A DNA stretch of 64,000 bases. Source: Massospora cicadina. Lineage: Eukaryota > Entomophthoromycota > Entomophthoromycetes > Entomophthorales > Entomophthoraceae. This document shows, in pieces, positions 33,960 to 44,691 of the stretch. Both the position numbers and the translations under genes were made by a program. The stretch lies in the NCBI GenBank assembly GCA_022478985.1, contig JAKSZP010018550.1:62001-126000 (forward strand), in the 5' to 3' direction. How positions within the stretch are numbered: the stretch's first letter is position 1; every line of letters begins with the position of its first letter. The notes under the pieces were generated by a model, which saw nothing but the letters and a program-made list of their open reading frames with translations, was not told where the DNA came from and ran no database searches.

Positions 33960-36050
33960 ATCTTATTGATTTTGTCTTTTTTCTTCTTTTCATCAGCTTC
34001 CTACTTATAACAACGTTCTTCAATATGGAAACATTGGTGATAATAATGACACTGAATAGCTCTAGCATTCTCAGGCAAAGCGTAGACTTTAGGAAGACTG
34101 GGTCTTGTAGAGTTGTAGACTAAAGTTTTTCAGAAAATTGAGGAGGCAATTCTGACAAGGCCTCCTTTATGTCTAAAATACTTTATGAAGTTCTTTTTTA
34201 CGCTGATAAGGTAGACTTGCATCTGAGTTCTAGAATTAAAAGCAGACATAACAGCAGTAATAGCATCGTCCAAATTTAACTGGCCACATGCTACCAAAGT
34301 CTGGCTTCCTAATAAAAACAAGAAGCAAAATCTTTGATAGACTCATTTTGGTGGGCTGTATGTCCATAAAAGCCTGTTTCTGAGAGGATAAGGCTTGCTC
34401 ACTCCAAAATTCTTTGATCAATGCTTTCTTAACCTGGGACCAAGTAGAACAAGTCATAAAGTGGGGTACCATGATATCTTGGGACAATTGAGTAAGATAA
34501 TTAGTTAAGTAATTCATCTTTTAATGATCTGTGGCCTCACTCAAAGCCTTCTCATATAAATAGAGTAGGAGATAATACTGCCTTCCCCAAGAGAGTATTT
34601 ATTATTAAATACAGGTTTAAAACTCATTGGAGCATTAGAAGTTAAAACATGCACTCCAGGTTGTTAAATTGAGTGGATATGTAAGAGTTGGAGTCTGAAG
34701 CTTGGTGAGAATATTGAGGATAGGGACCAACTTCCTCAGTATTAATTCCATTAATCTGACGATTTAGATCAGCATTCCCCACTTTTTCGTCTAATCTGAG
34801 AGATAATTCGTAAATTTTGCTCCTGCTGTGCATTGTACTTAAGTTATCAAAGTTTTAAACTTTGCTTGAAGCATCCCCCTTTATTTTGAAAGCTTGTAAC
34901 AGGATGATGGTATAATTTTCCCATTTACCAAGATTTTTCAATTTGTCAAATAAGGACTGAAGCGATAACAGGGGGTCGATAGGTACCCCAGCAAGTGTTA
35001 AATTAAATTCCTTGGCAACTTTATGAAAATGCTCATGCAAGCGGTCAATCATGCTCAAGAGAGAGTCAACTTGCTGAAGGAATCCTGAATGCCCATAAGC
35101 TTTATGTGGTCCATGAGGTCCATTAGCACCTGGCGGTCTATGGGGCCCTTCAACACCTGGGGGTCCACGAGGTCCATTAGCGTCAAGAGGTCCACGTAGC
35201 CCTTCATCCCCCAGGTGGCCTGTGAGGTCCTTCAACACCAGGAGGACCTTGTTTCCCCGGAGGACCCATAGTGCCTGAGGTTTTTTCTACTTAGTTAACT
35301 TGAAATTAAATTCTTGAGTACAATTGATCCATTTGAAGAGGAGATTTTATTTACTTTTCCATCAATTGACTATGCTCAAAGAGGCAGGAAACAACATCTC
35401 TCCATTCCCCCTAAATTTCCTGGACTCACTTCATTACCCATGAATCAACAAAACTGGATATTCCGTGATCAAGATGAACAAGTTGTCAATGCACTTCATT
35501 AAAAATTGCAATTATTAAAGATAGCATCATGGTTAGCATTGCTAAACTTGGAGGCAGACTTGAAAATCTCAGAAACATAATTATTCAAGGACTGTAGCCC
35601 TTCTAATAAATTAAGCATCCCATGATGATGCATTCCTACTACAGATAATAAGTGGTATAAAGTAGGATGTACAAGTTGGTGTAAGTATTGCTCAGTACCA
35701 ATCCCTGGAATTTGAGAAGTTTAATATAAATACCTCAACGTAGAGGGTACAGCATTAGTCTGAGATCAAGTAGACTGAAATTTAGGAATTAAAACCCCTT
35801 CAAGCATCTCATTAATGATGTCTTTTAGCCTCAGGCTGTATTTGAGAGTTTGTAATAAAGTTTTAGAATTGGGCCCATAAAAATTCTAAGTTTGCCCGGA
35901 ATTCCAATGTAGATGGGACCCTGAGGATATTAATTTTAGTGGAGCAGACCCCTTTTAAAATACTGCCCTGCTCAATGTTTTGAGCCTCTTCAGGCGAAAA
36001 AGAGGAATCCATTTTGGTGATAGACGTTTTCACACAAGAGTAACTCAGAG
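33960..36050 (-). pseudogene. R4 Gag with collagen-like tract
   Basis: On the minus strand: N-terminal part (36050-35290, many stops); collagen-like tract at about 35275-35085 (GPPGKQGPPGVEGP, then after a frame change GPRGPPGVEGPHRPPG); helical [18 protein letters not shown]; capsid-like part at 34130-34860 (SQDIMVPHFMTCSTWSQVKKAL, SQKQAFMDIQ); zinc knuckle at 34010-34051, where CX2CX4HX4C has its second Cys replaced by Tyr (TGT to TAT). Confidence 0.83.
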
Positions 36051-36052
36051 GG

Positions 36053-36071
36053 CCACCTGTAGTGAGCACCA
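36053..36071 (-). other. R4 primer-binding site
   Basis: On the minus strand TGGTGCTCACTACAGGTGG, two bases from the 5' LTR. Its first 16 bases are identical to those of R8 and T1. Confidence 0.88.
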
Positions 36072-36073
36072 AA

Positions 36074-36411
36074 TTTTGAGGTTTTGAACTGTACCTCAGA
36101 AATAGACAGGTAAGTTTTTAAGTTACTTTATGGATTCTCAGTAAGCTGCTACAGCTAATAAGTATAATATTACAAATTAACCTAATTTTTTTATCAAAAG
36201 GATTGAATATTTATAGGTTTCAAAGTAGTTCAGGGTTTATCCGATCTTTTCAACCACTGAGTAATTAAATCTTCTATCACCTGGTTGGGATAAGCATGAT
36301 CATTCTCATTAACCTTAATACAATTAGATTTATTGAGTTCCCTCTCTGATATTACTGGGGTTTATTTGAGGTAAAATTTTGGGAACAAAAGAATATAGCA
36401 AAATATCAATA
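36074..36411 (-). repeat. R4 5' LTR
   Basis: Pairs with 23408-23749. The AATGG target copy follows at 36412-36416, inside R3 RNase H. Confidence 0.88.
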
Positions 36412-37470
36412 AATGGTCTGTAACCACTGTAAAATGGACTCCATAATGCATGCTCTAACCTGCTTACAAGCGTATATTACTGAGAGACATCCCTGCATAG
36501 TCACGGTCCAGTTTTGTTCCTGCTTGCTCAGAGTACAGCTTGCACATGCTACAGGGTGTTATTGCCAACTTTATCCCCATGAATCAATATGGTACTGAGT
36601 GCCGTTAATGATGCATCTGTTTAGACAATGTACGGCTATTCAAAAATTGGGTATTAGAATATTGGTTCCATCATCAAACACACTCTAAGATCATCAAAGA
36701 TATCCTGTTTTTTATTACTTACAAAGCCTTTCTTAGGATCTGTACTAGCTGAAAAAGGGGCTCAGCAAAGTAAGTAAAGGCTTCACTGAACCAATAATAG
36801 TAACCAATCACTTCTAGAAATACCTGCACATTTTGAACACCCTTCTGTTGCACCATCGCCCAAATCTCCATATCTCTAGGTTTTTAAGGGCGTAGTCCAT
36901 TGGAGTCTACATTAAAATCCAAGCATTCAATCTCCTTTTTTAAAAAGTGACATTTTCAAGGTTTATTTTCTCTTTGCTGTCATTATTTGTTTTTTATGAC
37001 TACTTCTAAGTGTTTAAGGTAATATGTGAAAGTGCAACTTAAAATATTGACATCATCTAGGTAGATGAGAACACATGACAACTCAGGTCACCTAACACAA
37101 TGTCCATAGCTTGTTGGAAAGTCACTGGCACATTGCAAAGACTTAAAGCATCCGCGTAATTTATAAAATCTGAAGCTTGTAATATTTTCACAATTTTCTT
37201 GATCCTCACTAAGTAGGTCAGTCTGACAGTACCTAGATTTAAGATTCATCGCCAAAAAATTGAGCCCTCTTAGGCTATCAAGGAACCATCTATAATTGGC
37301 AGTGGTTGTTAGTCCTTCTTTTATCTTATTCAGTTGTTGGTAATATATGACAACTTAATTGGATCCATCTTTCTTATTTACAATTAAGATTGGACTTGCC
37401 CAAGGTCTTTAAGATGGAACCAATAAACTATGGTCAAGTATTTTGGCAATCTCATCAGCAACTATGGCCT
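36412..37470 (-). pseudogene. R3 RT and proximal RNase H
   Basis: On the minus strand: RT fingers at about 37330-37460; palm with TFQQAMDIVLGDLS and an intact YLDD box (37052-37063); connection VQVFLEVIGYYYWF near 36800-36840; then RNase H up to VVTDHS at 36412. Despite its age the catalytic aspartates of the RT remain, but stops interrupt every part. Confidence 0.8.
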
Positions 37471-38500
37471 CTATCCTGTGAATGTCTAAATTGCCACATA
37501 TAAATTTGCAGGTGGTATCTGATGTCAACTTTATGATCTACACCTTTATCACAACCAATATCATAATAGTCTTGCGTGAACACCCCAAGGTACCATTCAA
37601 ATAATTTAGGAACGTGGTCTTTTTGTTCCTCTGATATCCCTATTAATTTATTTTAAAAAATACGGCAAGAATTGTCTTGGATTTTGGGTCATTGGGTAAT
37701 CCTATCTCATTCATCTGACTAAATTCTTATAATGATGAAAGTTCTGTCTTAGGGATTAAATGAGAGTAGGCCACTACTTGATTATTTTCTATCTGTATTG
37801 CTCTATACAATAGGTTGATTACCAGCAACTGAATTACATCATGATTTGGAATTAAAACCTTAGGTGAAATTAAAGTTCAGTTCTACCTTTCTAATCTAGT
37901 TTGTAAATTTCATCATAAAAATACTTTGGTATTTTTTAAGTAAGGCTATTTCCTATGATACAATGCTCTTTAAAATTTAAAACCATTGGCCTTTGCGCCC
38001 TTAATGGAATCCCCTAACATTCTTCAATTTGATCAAGTGATGGCCTAGAACGTTTACCTTTTTGACAAAACTTCACTTAAGGATCCCATCCAAATATTAT
38101 ACTTTTTATAATTGTCTCTCTTATTTTGAGTTGTATCCCTATTCTGGATATAAAACAATGGCAAAGCTTGCCCTAAATTGTGAGAGTATCTCTAGAAAAT
38201 CACACCAAATCTATATTGTTGCATGAAGTCAGTCCCAATCAATATATCATAACTCTAATTAGGTAAAATTATTGCCAGTGCAGTTTTGAAGAGTGATCAA
38301 AACCATAGAGGAAAAGCGCTATATAATCCCCTAGAAGTAGTAGTATGCAGGCCTACTGTTACATAAACCTTATTATGATCCAAATAAGATGCAAGCCTTA
38401 ATTTAAACTGACTTTGTAAAGACAATATTAATTAGGAGCTTCATTATTGATGATGGCTCAAATCTTTATTTTATTTACCCAAATATTAGCATAAGTGAAA
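37471..38500 (-). pseudogene. R3 protease and linker relic
   Basis: On the minus strand the active-site block reads AIINNEAPN where AIIDSGSP is expected: the DSG triad is NNE (38440-38448), consistent with successive G-to-A changes. The rest of the protease and the linker to RT are AT-rich and out of frame. Confidence 0.55.
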
Positions 38501-38925
38501 TCATAAAAAGAGGAAAGATTTTACTTGAAAGATAGAGGCATCAAGAAACAAATCAAAGTATTCAATAAGATATTGGTCTTCATCAAGAAATTGTTACTTA
38601 ATGGTTGCCATTGGAAATTATACATTAACATCATCTAAATTACTGCTACTGGCCTACATGTACATTTTTAGGCTTGAGAATGCTTCTCATATGGTCGCAC
38701 CATCTTATAATCATTACAGACTCAGCGTCCTTAGATTTTAATATATAAACACAAGAGCCTCACTATTCATCTTGGTTGCTCTATATGGTGGTTTTACTAA
38801 GTCATTGGGAACTTGAGAATAGGTGAAAATAGATTGTCCCATGTCTATTCCACATGATTTTATCCCAAGTAGAACAATTGATCATCAGCAGTTACACCCA
38901 TATCAATATCATCAAGTTTTGTTTA

Positions 38926-39200
38926 ACATGACTGTATAACATACTTGTTCTTACCACACTTGTAACAGGTGACTGAACTATCAAATTACCCATACTCTAC
39001 ATGAATGACTAGTCTCAGCTACAGGATTGTCTAGTACCTGGTTATTATCAAGGGATCCTCCCTGCATATTTCATAGTGCCAGTATTGGCGTCATGGTAGC
39101 TTTTTGTTAGGAGATCAAAGACGATCCCACAAAGCCATAGAATTAAACCATTTGGGCTTCTTTTATCCAATTAAAGGCAATATTATGGCTTGATTTGGAT
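38926..39200 (-). pseudogene. R3 Gag zinc knuckle and upstream end
   Basis: On the minus strand TCYKCGKNKYVIQSC (38926-38967) is a CX2CX4HX4C knuckle whose His is Tyr (CAT to TAT type). Sequence upstream to 39200 is decayed Gag. It ends at the R6 LTR; the remaining Gag, primer site and 5' LTR of R3 should lie right of R6 but I cannot identify them. Confidence 0.65.
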
Positions 39201-39907
39201 TGTTGCAATCTGGTCTGACCAATCATTCAAATTTTATATCTTAGCTTTATTTTACTTCATTCTTACTTTTATACATAGGTTTAAATTACTTAGCGTTGAT
39301 ACTAATGTTGATATGTTAAACTAGTTTACAATAGATTTTCTTAATGACAATGTCAATCTGTAAGATTAAGTTATGGCGGATTACCTTGCCCCACGCCCAC
39401 ATTTTTCTATGTAGCTATTAATCAATAGGATTATTTTAATATCATTTTTCTATGGGCCACAACAAGGATAGTTACAAAGGTTAAATTCTTACCACCTTAC
39501 TCGCAATATCTCCCATCTTATTTAGTATCAATTTTTTGCTTATGGCGTCATAAATGCAAATCCATACTTTTATTGTTATAAATTCTTCTTTGTCACCGAG
39601 CTGGCATAAAACAATTGCTGGGAGATTTTATTATTCCCAAAATTCTGAGCTGACAGTTTATACCATTTTCCATAATAGTTATGTACTGCACAATATTCTC
39701 CAGTATAGTTTATAATGATGGGAGTGCAATGTTAAGGAAATCTTTTTTCACCTAGCTGATTACAGCTACTAAAATAAAAACTTTTCACAACAAAAAGTGT
39801 ATCTTCTTACTTTAGGGTTACTGTCTTCATACAGTTCCCTTTATTTTTAATGAAAAAGTAACTGAGCTGTGCAGTTGTACATCAACGCACAAGAGCTGGA
39901 TACAACA
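39201..39907 (+). repeat. R6 5' LTR
   Basis: 707 bp, TGTTGCAATCTGG to GGATACAACA. Shared blocks with the 3' copy include TCTGACCAA, TATAATGATGGGAGT and GCTACTAAAATAAAAAC. Both copies are highly diverged, so the element is old. Confidence 0.78.
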
Positions 39908-39909
39908 TT

Positions 39910-39927
39910 TAGTGCTCACTACAGGGG
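39910..39927 (+). other. R6 primer-binding site
   Basis: TAGTGCTCACTACAGGGG, two bases after the LTR. One transition (TGG to TAG) separates it from the R8 site. Confidence 0.8.
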
Positions 39928-40474
39928 CCTTTTGGTATCCTGTCTTTAGTTATAGATATATATATGATGTCATACTTGGATGACAATTGCTGGGTGACCC
40001 ACCTTGTGTTTCATATGATGAGCTGATCTATGGAGAGGGCCCATTAAGCTCTAGTCTCATGGGCATACTTTTGTTTGCATTCCAATATGATTAAGAGTCC
40101 CTAAGACCCCACACTGCCTTAGTGGCCTTGCTTTACCAAAAGACGGGGAATTTACTATTACAGATTTCTGGTGGAAGTTGAATACTTTACAAACCTAGTT
40201 TAATCCTAGGGGCAAGCTCTCCATAATTTACATTCTTTTTTAGATAACTTATTCAGAAACAGGCAAAGGATGAGTATATTCATGGCGCAATGGCATAACT
40301 TTGCAAGTGTAGTAATGAAACTCTGCCAAGACCCTAAACAGGATACTTGGAAATGTAGACAAGGGCATAGTAAAGCCAAATTCTTGGATTATAGTTCTGA
40401 AAATTTTATGGATGCAGCGGGCGCCACTTGCCCATTATAAAAAAACCATACCCAAAACCTCTGATAATACCAAC
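39928..40474 (+). pseudogene. R6 leader and N-terminal Gag relic
   Basis: No continuous frame. It belongs to R6 by position, between its primer site and the R7 insertion. Across the R7 junction the reading TNTAFVAATSFSSVPQ can be recovered, which shows that Gag was open over the insertion site. Confidence 0.5.
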
Positions 40475-41068
40475 TGTTATCAATTGTCAATAGGGTGAAT
40501 ATCCGCTGTAATAGTTGCATAGGGTTAAGCCCACTGAGCAACGGTCAGATGATATGGAGATCATTGGTCCACAGAAAAAAAACTTAATAAATTTATTATA
40601 ATATGATGCAATAGCTTTGATCACACTACCTTATATAATTTAATATAACAGCAGATACTGTCTGCTCGAAATTCCTCCTCCTTCATACCAAAAACCTCTT
40701 CCTTCTAGTCTTCTCATCACGCTTAAATATCCACAATTTTGGTAGATTTTGACCCTTTTGCTTAAGCAATTCTTTTCCACCATATCATCATTTGTCCATC
40801 ATAATAGCTTAGAGGCACAGGCAGAGTCTATTATTATTAAATTTTTTAAGCCTTAGTTTGAGGTAAAATACCAAATATTTTTCATGAGTTGACATCACCT
40901 TATTGCCTTATTTTGAGGCGATCCAATAATTATCCATCCTGAGCTCAGTATCACCTTATTTTAAGGCGATTTCACCACTATTATTCTATTATTCAGGTTT
41001 GGCCAATATTACCCTATTCTGCTACAGCTATTTGAAGCTTACTTTCCAGTCATACTGGAATCTCAACA
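40475..41068 (-). repeat. R7 3' LTR
   Basis: In + strand view TGTTATCAATTG to GGAATCTCAACA. Colinear with 53060-53656 throughout, including the TTTATTATAATATGA block. Confidence 0.92.
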
Positions 41069-41069
41069 T

Positions 41070-41085
41070 TACCCCCCTTGACTGG
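41070..41085 (-). other. R7 polypurine tract
   Basis: On the minus strand CCAGTCAAGGGGGGTAA leads into the 3' LTR, as in R1 and R10. Confidence 0.87.
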
Positions 41086-41089
41086 ACAA

Positions 41090-42261
41090 TAAGTCTCTTA
41101 TTGCTTATATGCCTGGAGGAACTTTATGTGTACCCAATTAACAATTTAACCACTTGAGGGGACCCTGATAGTGTAGGCATTGACCCTCATCTTCTCAATT
41201 ATTTCAAATGGACCAGTCAAGATGCTAGCCAATTTATGCTTTTGGCTGAACCTGTGCTGGTCATGAATTAAAACATCTCTTTATCTTTGAACAAGATAGC
41301 CCGCTATGCCATACCTGATTGGCAGACTGATTCTTTATCTTTTGGCCAAGCTGAAAGAGTATGCTTCAGTTTGCAGCTTGATTAAAGCGTTGGCCAGGTT
41401 AGTTAAGTAGCGTTTAGGATTCATTCTGCTTGTATCTTCCATGCAGGAATAGAGCAGTGCAGGTAGAGCTGGGTGTCATCCATATAGCAACTGGAAGGGA
41501 CTCTTCCCCATTTCAGGGTGATAGCTGATGTTGTATACAAAGACAGCGGTGGAAAAGAGAGAACTCCAATCTGAAAGTCGATCCATTACCAATTTTTGAA
41601 GTATTTTCACCAAGGTCCCATTAACTTACTCAATCATACCGTTGGACTTGAGTTATATGGGGTCATAAATACCCCACGGATGGCCTTCAGCTGTTTAGCT
41701 TAGGAAGGATGTGATAGGTGAAGTATGTTCTGTTATAAGTAAGGATTAACTGAGGATAGCCATGTTGCTTGATTATACATTCCATTATGAACTTGGCCAC
41801 TGTGACCGCTCCCAAATCCTGTATTGCCCATGCTTCAACCCACCTGATCAAGCGGTCAATTGCCACCAGAATGTATTTAGACTGGTTTGCTCCCATTTGC
41901 AGGGACCCAACTATGCCAATGGAAACTGTATGCCAGGAAAAATCTGGTTTCATTACCAGTAAGATGTCTTCTAGTGGAACATATTTTTCAACTCAGCACT
42001 TGTGGCATCAGTTAATTGTCTCAAGTACATCAAAGTTCATGCTCTCCCAATAATACCAAGGGTGCAACAATTTTAACATCTTGCGAACTTTACCATGTCC
42101 AACGGCCTTATGTGCACTCATAATAATGCTTGGCTGTGCTGATGGTTACATAAAGTCCACAGTAGAATCTACAATCCGTTTGTATAAATCACCATTCTGC
42201 TGAAAGGTTTTAGCTTGCATCTCATTTGACGCCTTTATAACTTGCGGCATTTCATCATCAT
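41090..42261 (-). pseudogene. R7 integrase (broken)
   Basis: On the minus strand: zinc-finger remnants near 41990-42200, then the core in frame 41687-41953. The first core block reads VSIGIVGSL, so the first catalytic Asp is Gly, and the second reads ILTYNRTYF, so the second Asp is Tyr. The C-terminal part runs to about 41100 with LAKKI-type helix remnants near 41340. It is cut at 42261 by R8; the upstream end continues at 48788. Confidence 0.82.
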
Positions 42262-42678
42262 TGTCAGGATTTGAGATAAAAATTGTCTCAAATTTCCATC
42301 TTCCAAATCCGGCCATACCAAGTCAATCATCTATTCCAGCCAAGATAAAACTTTTTCTGGATCAACCTTACCCAGTACTGAGTCACATGGAGCGGGCTTT
42401 CCACCTTCTCAGTCAGGTGAGCAACAATATCCATTGAGGACACCCTCAAGGAGGCCTTTCTGGAAGGTTACTAAAGATCCTGATTGGATGAGGACCCAAA
42501 GATCCCAAAGGCATCGAGTTCCCACGCACCCTATAAATATTGAAGCATTTTTGAATTAATAAAATATTTGGTAAACTAACATATATTTTTTCTTTTCCTC
42601 TTCATTGCTCACTTCTGATTTTCCAGCTCCAAGCCACCTCGAACCCCAGCGCCAGTCAAGAGAACTGTAGCACTGACA
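42262..42678 (+). repeat. R8 5' LTR
   Basis: TGTCAGGATTTGAG to AGCACTGACA. Differs from the 3' LTR at roughly two dozen positions, mostly transitions. Confidence 0.95.
42532..42539 (+). promoter_or_regulatory. TATA box of the R8 5' LTR
   Basis: TATAAATA, followed about 20 bp later by AATAAAAT. The same pair is in the 3' LTR (near 48636) and in the solo LTR at 10652-11063 (CCCTATAAATAT), so it marks the LTR promoter. Confidence 0.65.
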
Positions 42679-42681
42679 AAG

Positions 42682-42700
42682 TGGTGCTCACTACAGGGGG
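42682..42700 (+). other. R8 primer-binding site
   Basis: TGGTGCTCACTACAGGGGG, three bases after the LTR. The first 16 bases fit the 3' end of a tRNA (CCA, discriminator A, seven acceptor bases, five T-stem bases). Confidence 0.92.
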
Positions 42701-42723
42701 CTCTGAGCTGACCCAGTGAAAAC

Positions 42724-44668
42724 ATTGATCACAAATTGGAAACCAATAGCAACCCTGAAGACAAAGTGACTGGTCAATTGAGGAGCGTTTCTCAATGGGT
42801 TAGTTCTTCCCAATTTGCAACACCACCCTTGCAGCTGGAAAGGCTCAAATTCCGCGCCACTTTCCAATTCTCGCTGCCCTCCTTAGATGGGGGCCAATAC
42901 CAACTTCAGCTTGAACATTCCCACAATGTCATTGAACAACTAATCCTCAGCATCTATGCTGAGGGTGTCCGCTTCAGCTGCTCCCGCGCTTCCGCTGTGC
43001 CATCCACAATGCAAGACTTATACTCCTCGGCTGCATTACCTGCTGGGGAGCTTACCTTAGGACCTGATCGCTACCTTTGTAATTTCGTTTATCCCGCAAT
43101 TCATCACCTCCTCCAGCTTGTAAGATTACACCATCAGGAGGTCTCTCAGCACCTAGGGCTCACCCAAAATTTACATTCATATATGGTTGACTTCTACGAC
43201 GCGGCCTCCTCCTTTGTGCATGACAATTGTGAAGCTATCCTCAATAACCGTCAGCTAATTAATGAAATCTTTGACCAACTAGTGGTAATAGATAGTGGCA
43301 TTTCCAGCTACCTTGAGGAGCAGTTTCGCCAAAATGCCCATCATTTTGAAGTGACGTGGACCCAACAATTGCAACAAGCGGAAGAATCGCTATGATCCCT
43401 ACAGCAGCGCTACTGGGAGCTGGCCTCTCATGACCACTCCCCCGCGGCTGCTGGACCAGAAGGGCCTAGGGGGCCAGAAGGTCCCAAGGGGCGCCAGGGA
43501 CCAGCAGGACCTGAAGGGCCTCATGGGCCCCAAGGGCCTTCCAGCCCCCCCACCTCAGGTGAACCTGAAGACCCCTGGAGAAAGGATGTAATAAAGGCTC
43601 TGGCCACCCTGCGGGACCAGATCCAACAGGTGGCCTTGGGATGCAAGCTTCGAATGGACGGTGTTCCTTTTGACCCCAGGGTCTCCATCGAAGCACTATC
43701 AGATGAGATGGATAACCTCAGCACTTTCACAAGGCTCACCGATGCTTGCATCTCCCAGCTAGAAATGACGTGTTGCGGGTTCAAAACCCAGTTGGCCACC
43801 ATCAAAAGCCAGCTCCAACTACAGAACACCGAAATTCAGTCCTTAAAGGAGCAGGTTGCTAGCAAGGCGTCTGCTTCCACCCTCAGTCGAAACTGGGAAT
43901 ATATACAAGAAGACTTAGAAGGGTTGCAGAGGTGGCTAGACCAAAGGGCTACACGAGAGTATGCGGAAATGGAGATCCCAGAGCTGACGCCTATCCCAGG
44001 CATTAACACCCTCTCTACTCCTATTGTCACTAACTTTAAACCTAGCTTCAAGGAGAAGTTCACCCCCAGGTGGGAGAGCATTGCCTCCTTCTTGTATGCT
44101 TATGAGAGCTCCATGGAGAAGGCCACCGACCAACAAAAGGTGAAGCACATCCAATCATGCCTAGACAGTACCGCCCGGGAAATTATGACTCCCCATCTGA
44201 AGGAGTGTAACACCTGGGAACAAGTACGCACCGCCCTGATCCAAGAGTTTGACAGTAACCAAACCTTGGCCAACCAGAAGCAAGCATTCATGGGCATTCG
44301 ACTTAACAAAGGAGAAAGCCCTATGGAGTTTGCCAACCAGTTCTATGCTCAGGCTCAACCTTTAGTTATGAAAAGCTGTATCACACTTGATGACGCCATT
44401 ACCACCGTCATCTCCACCTTGGGGCTCTATCCTGAGGTCCAGATGCACATGATCGGGCAGAAGAATGGGTTCACTTGTATCAGAGAGATCAGGGAGGCCC
44501 TCAACGAGATCCCTGCCATGATCCTAAACTCTAAAGCTGCGCCCGCAGGTCCCTCTAACTGCCCTAGGGTCCATGTAGTCGAGAATCAAAAAAAACCCTT
44601 GACCGCGATGCACCTATTGCAATGGCTTTAGACATAGCGCCAAAACTTGTTGGAAACGTCTATCTGAA
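42724..44668 (+). pseudogene. gag: R8 Gag (broken)
   Basis: One frame runs from about 42724 to 44602. No ATG opens it: the first codons are ATT GAT CAC, so the ATT at 42724 may be a decayed ATG. Domains: N-terminal part to 43392; TGA at 43393-43395 at an Arg-type codon; collagen-like tract 43452-43542; a helical region; capsid-like part with TWEQVRTALIQEF and NQKQAFMGIRL (44210-44300). An A8 run near 44588 and a TGA at 44600-44602 in the next frame precede an intact CX2CX4HX4C knuckle CTYCNGFRHSAKTC at 44609-44650. Repaired length would be about 640 residues. Confidence 0.9.
43452..43542 (+). other. Collagen-like Gly-X-Y tract in R8 Gag
   Basis: About ten Gly-X-Y triplets (GPEGPRGPEGPKGRQGPAG and on), rich in Pro at X, Gln/Glu/Lys at Y, between the N-terminal and capsid-like parts. 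The same position is collagen-like in R2, R4 and R5. Confidence 0.9.
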
Positions 44669-44691
44669 GAGGCGGGAAAAGGGCATTCAGT

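Larger units (their letters stand above)
23408..36411 (-). mobile_element. R4: Ty3/gypsy element with collagen-like Gag, carrying two later insertions
   Basis: Flanked by LTRs of 342 and 338 bp and by AATGT (23403-23407) and AATGG (36412-36416). Minus-strand order is 5' LTR, primer site, Gag, protease, RT, RNase H, integrase, polypurine tract, 3' LTR. R5 is inserted in the protease-RT linker (27741-33293) and a solo T1-type LTR in the RT (26002-27063). Without them R4 is about 6.4 kb. It sits in the RNase H of R3. Many stops; inactive. Confidence 0.88.
21946..39200 (-). mobile_element. R3: outermost Ty3/gypsy element of the main nest
   Basis: On the minus strand R3 reads Gag knuckle (38967-38926), protease (about 38445), RT (37470-36660), RNase H (36660-36412 and 23407-23250), integrase (23060-22030) and a possible purine tract (21968-21946). 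R4 split its RNase H: joining 36412 to 23402 restores the reading VVTDHSLLRWLHNVK. The Gag is cut at 39201 where R6 begins, and the upstream half is not identified. The integrase C-terminus resembles those of R1 and R7. Confidence 0.8.

Noticed and set aside
42736..43395. TTG at 42736 as the R8 Gag start
   Set aside because: A TTG start would be unusual in a eukaryotic element, and the frame extends upstream to a likely decayed ATG at 42724.
43466..44358. Several minus-strand frames over the R8 Gag
   Set aside because: They mirror the Gag coding strand, which has all the domain matches; they are shadows.
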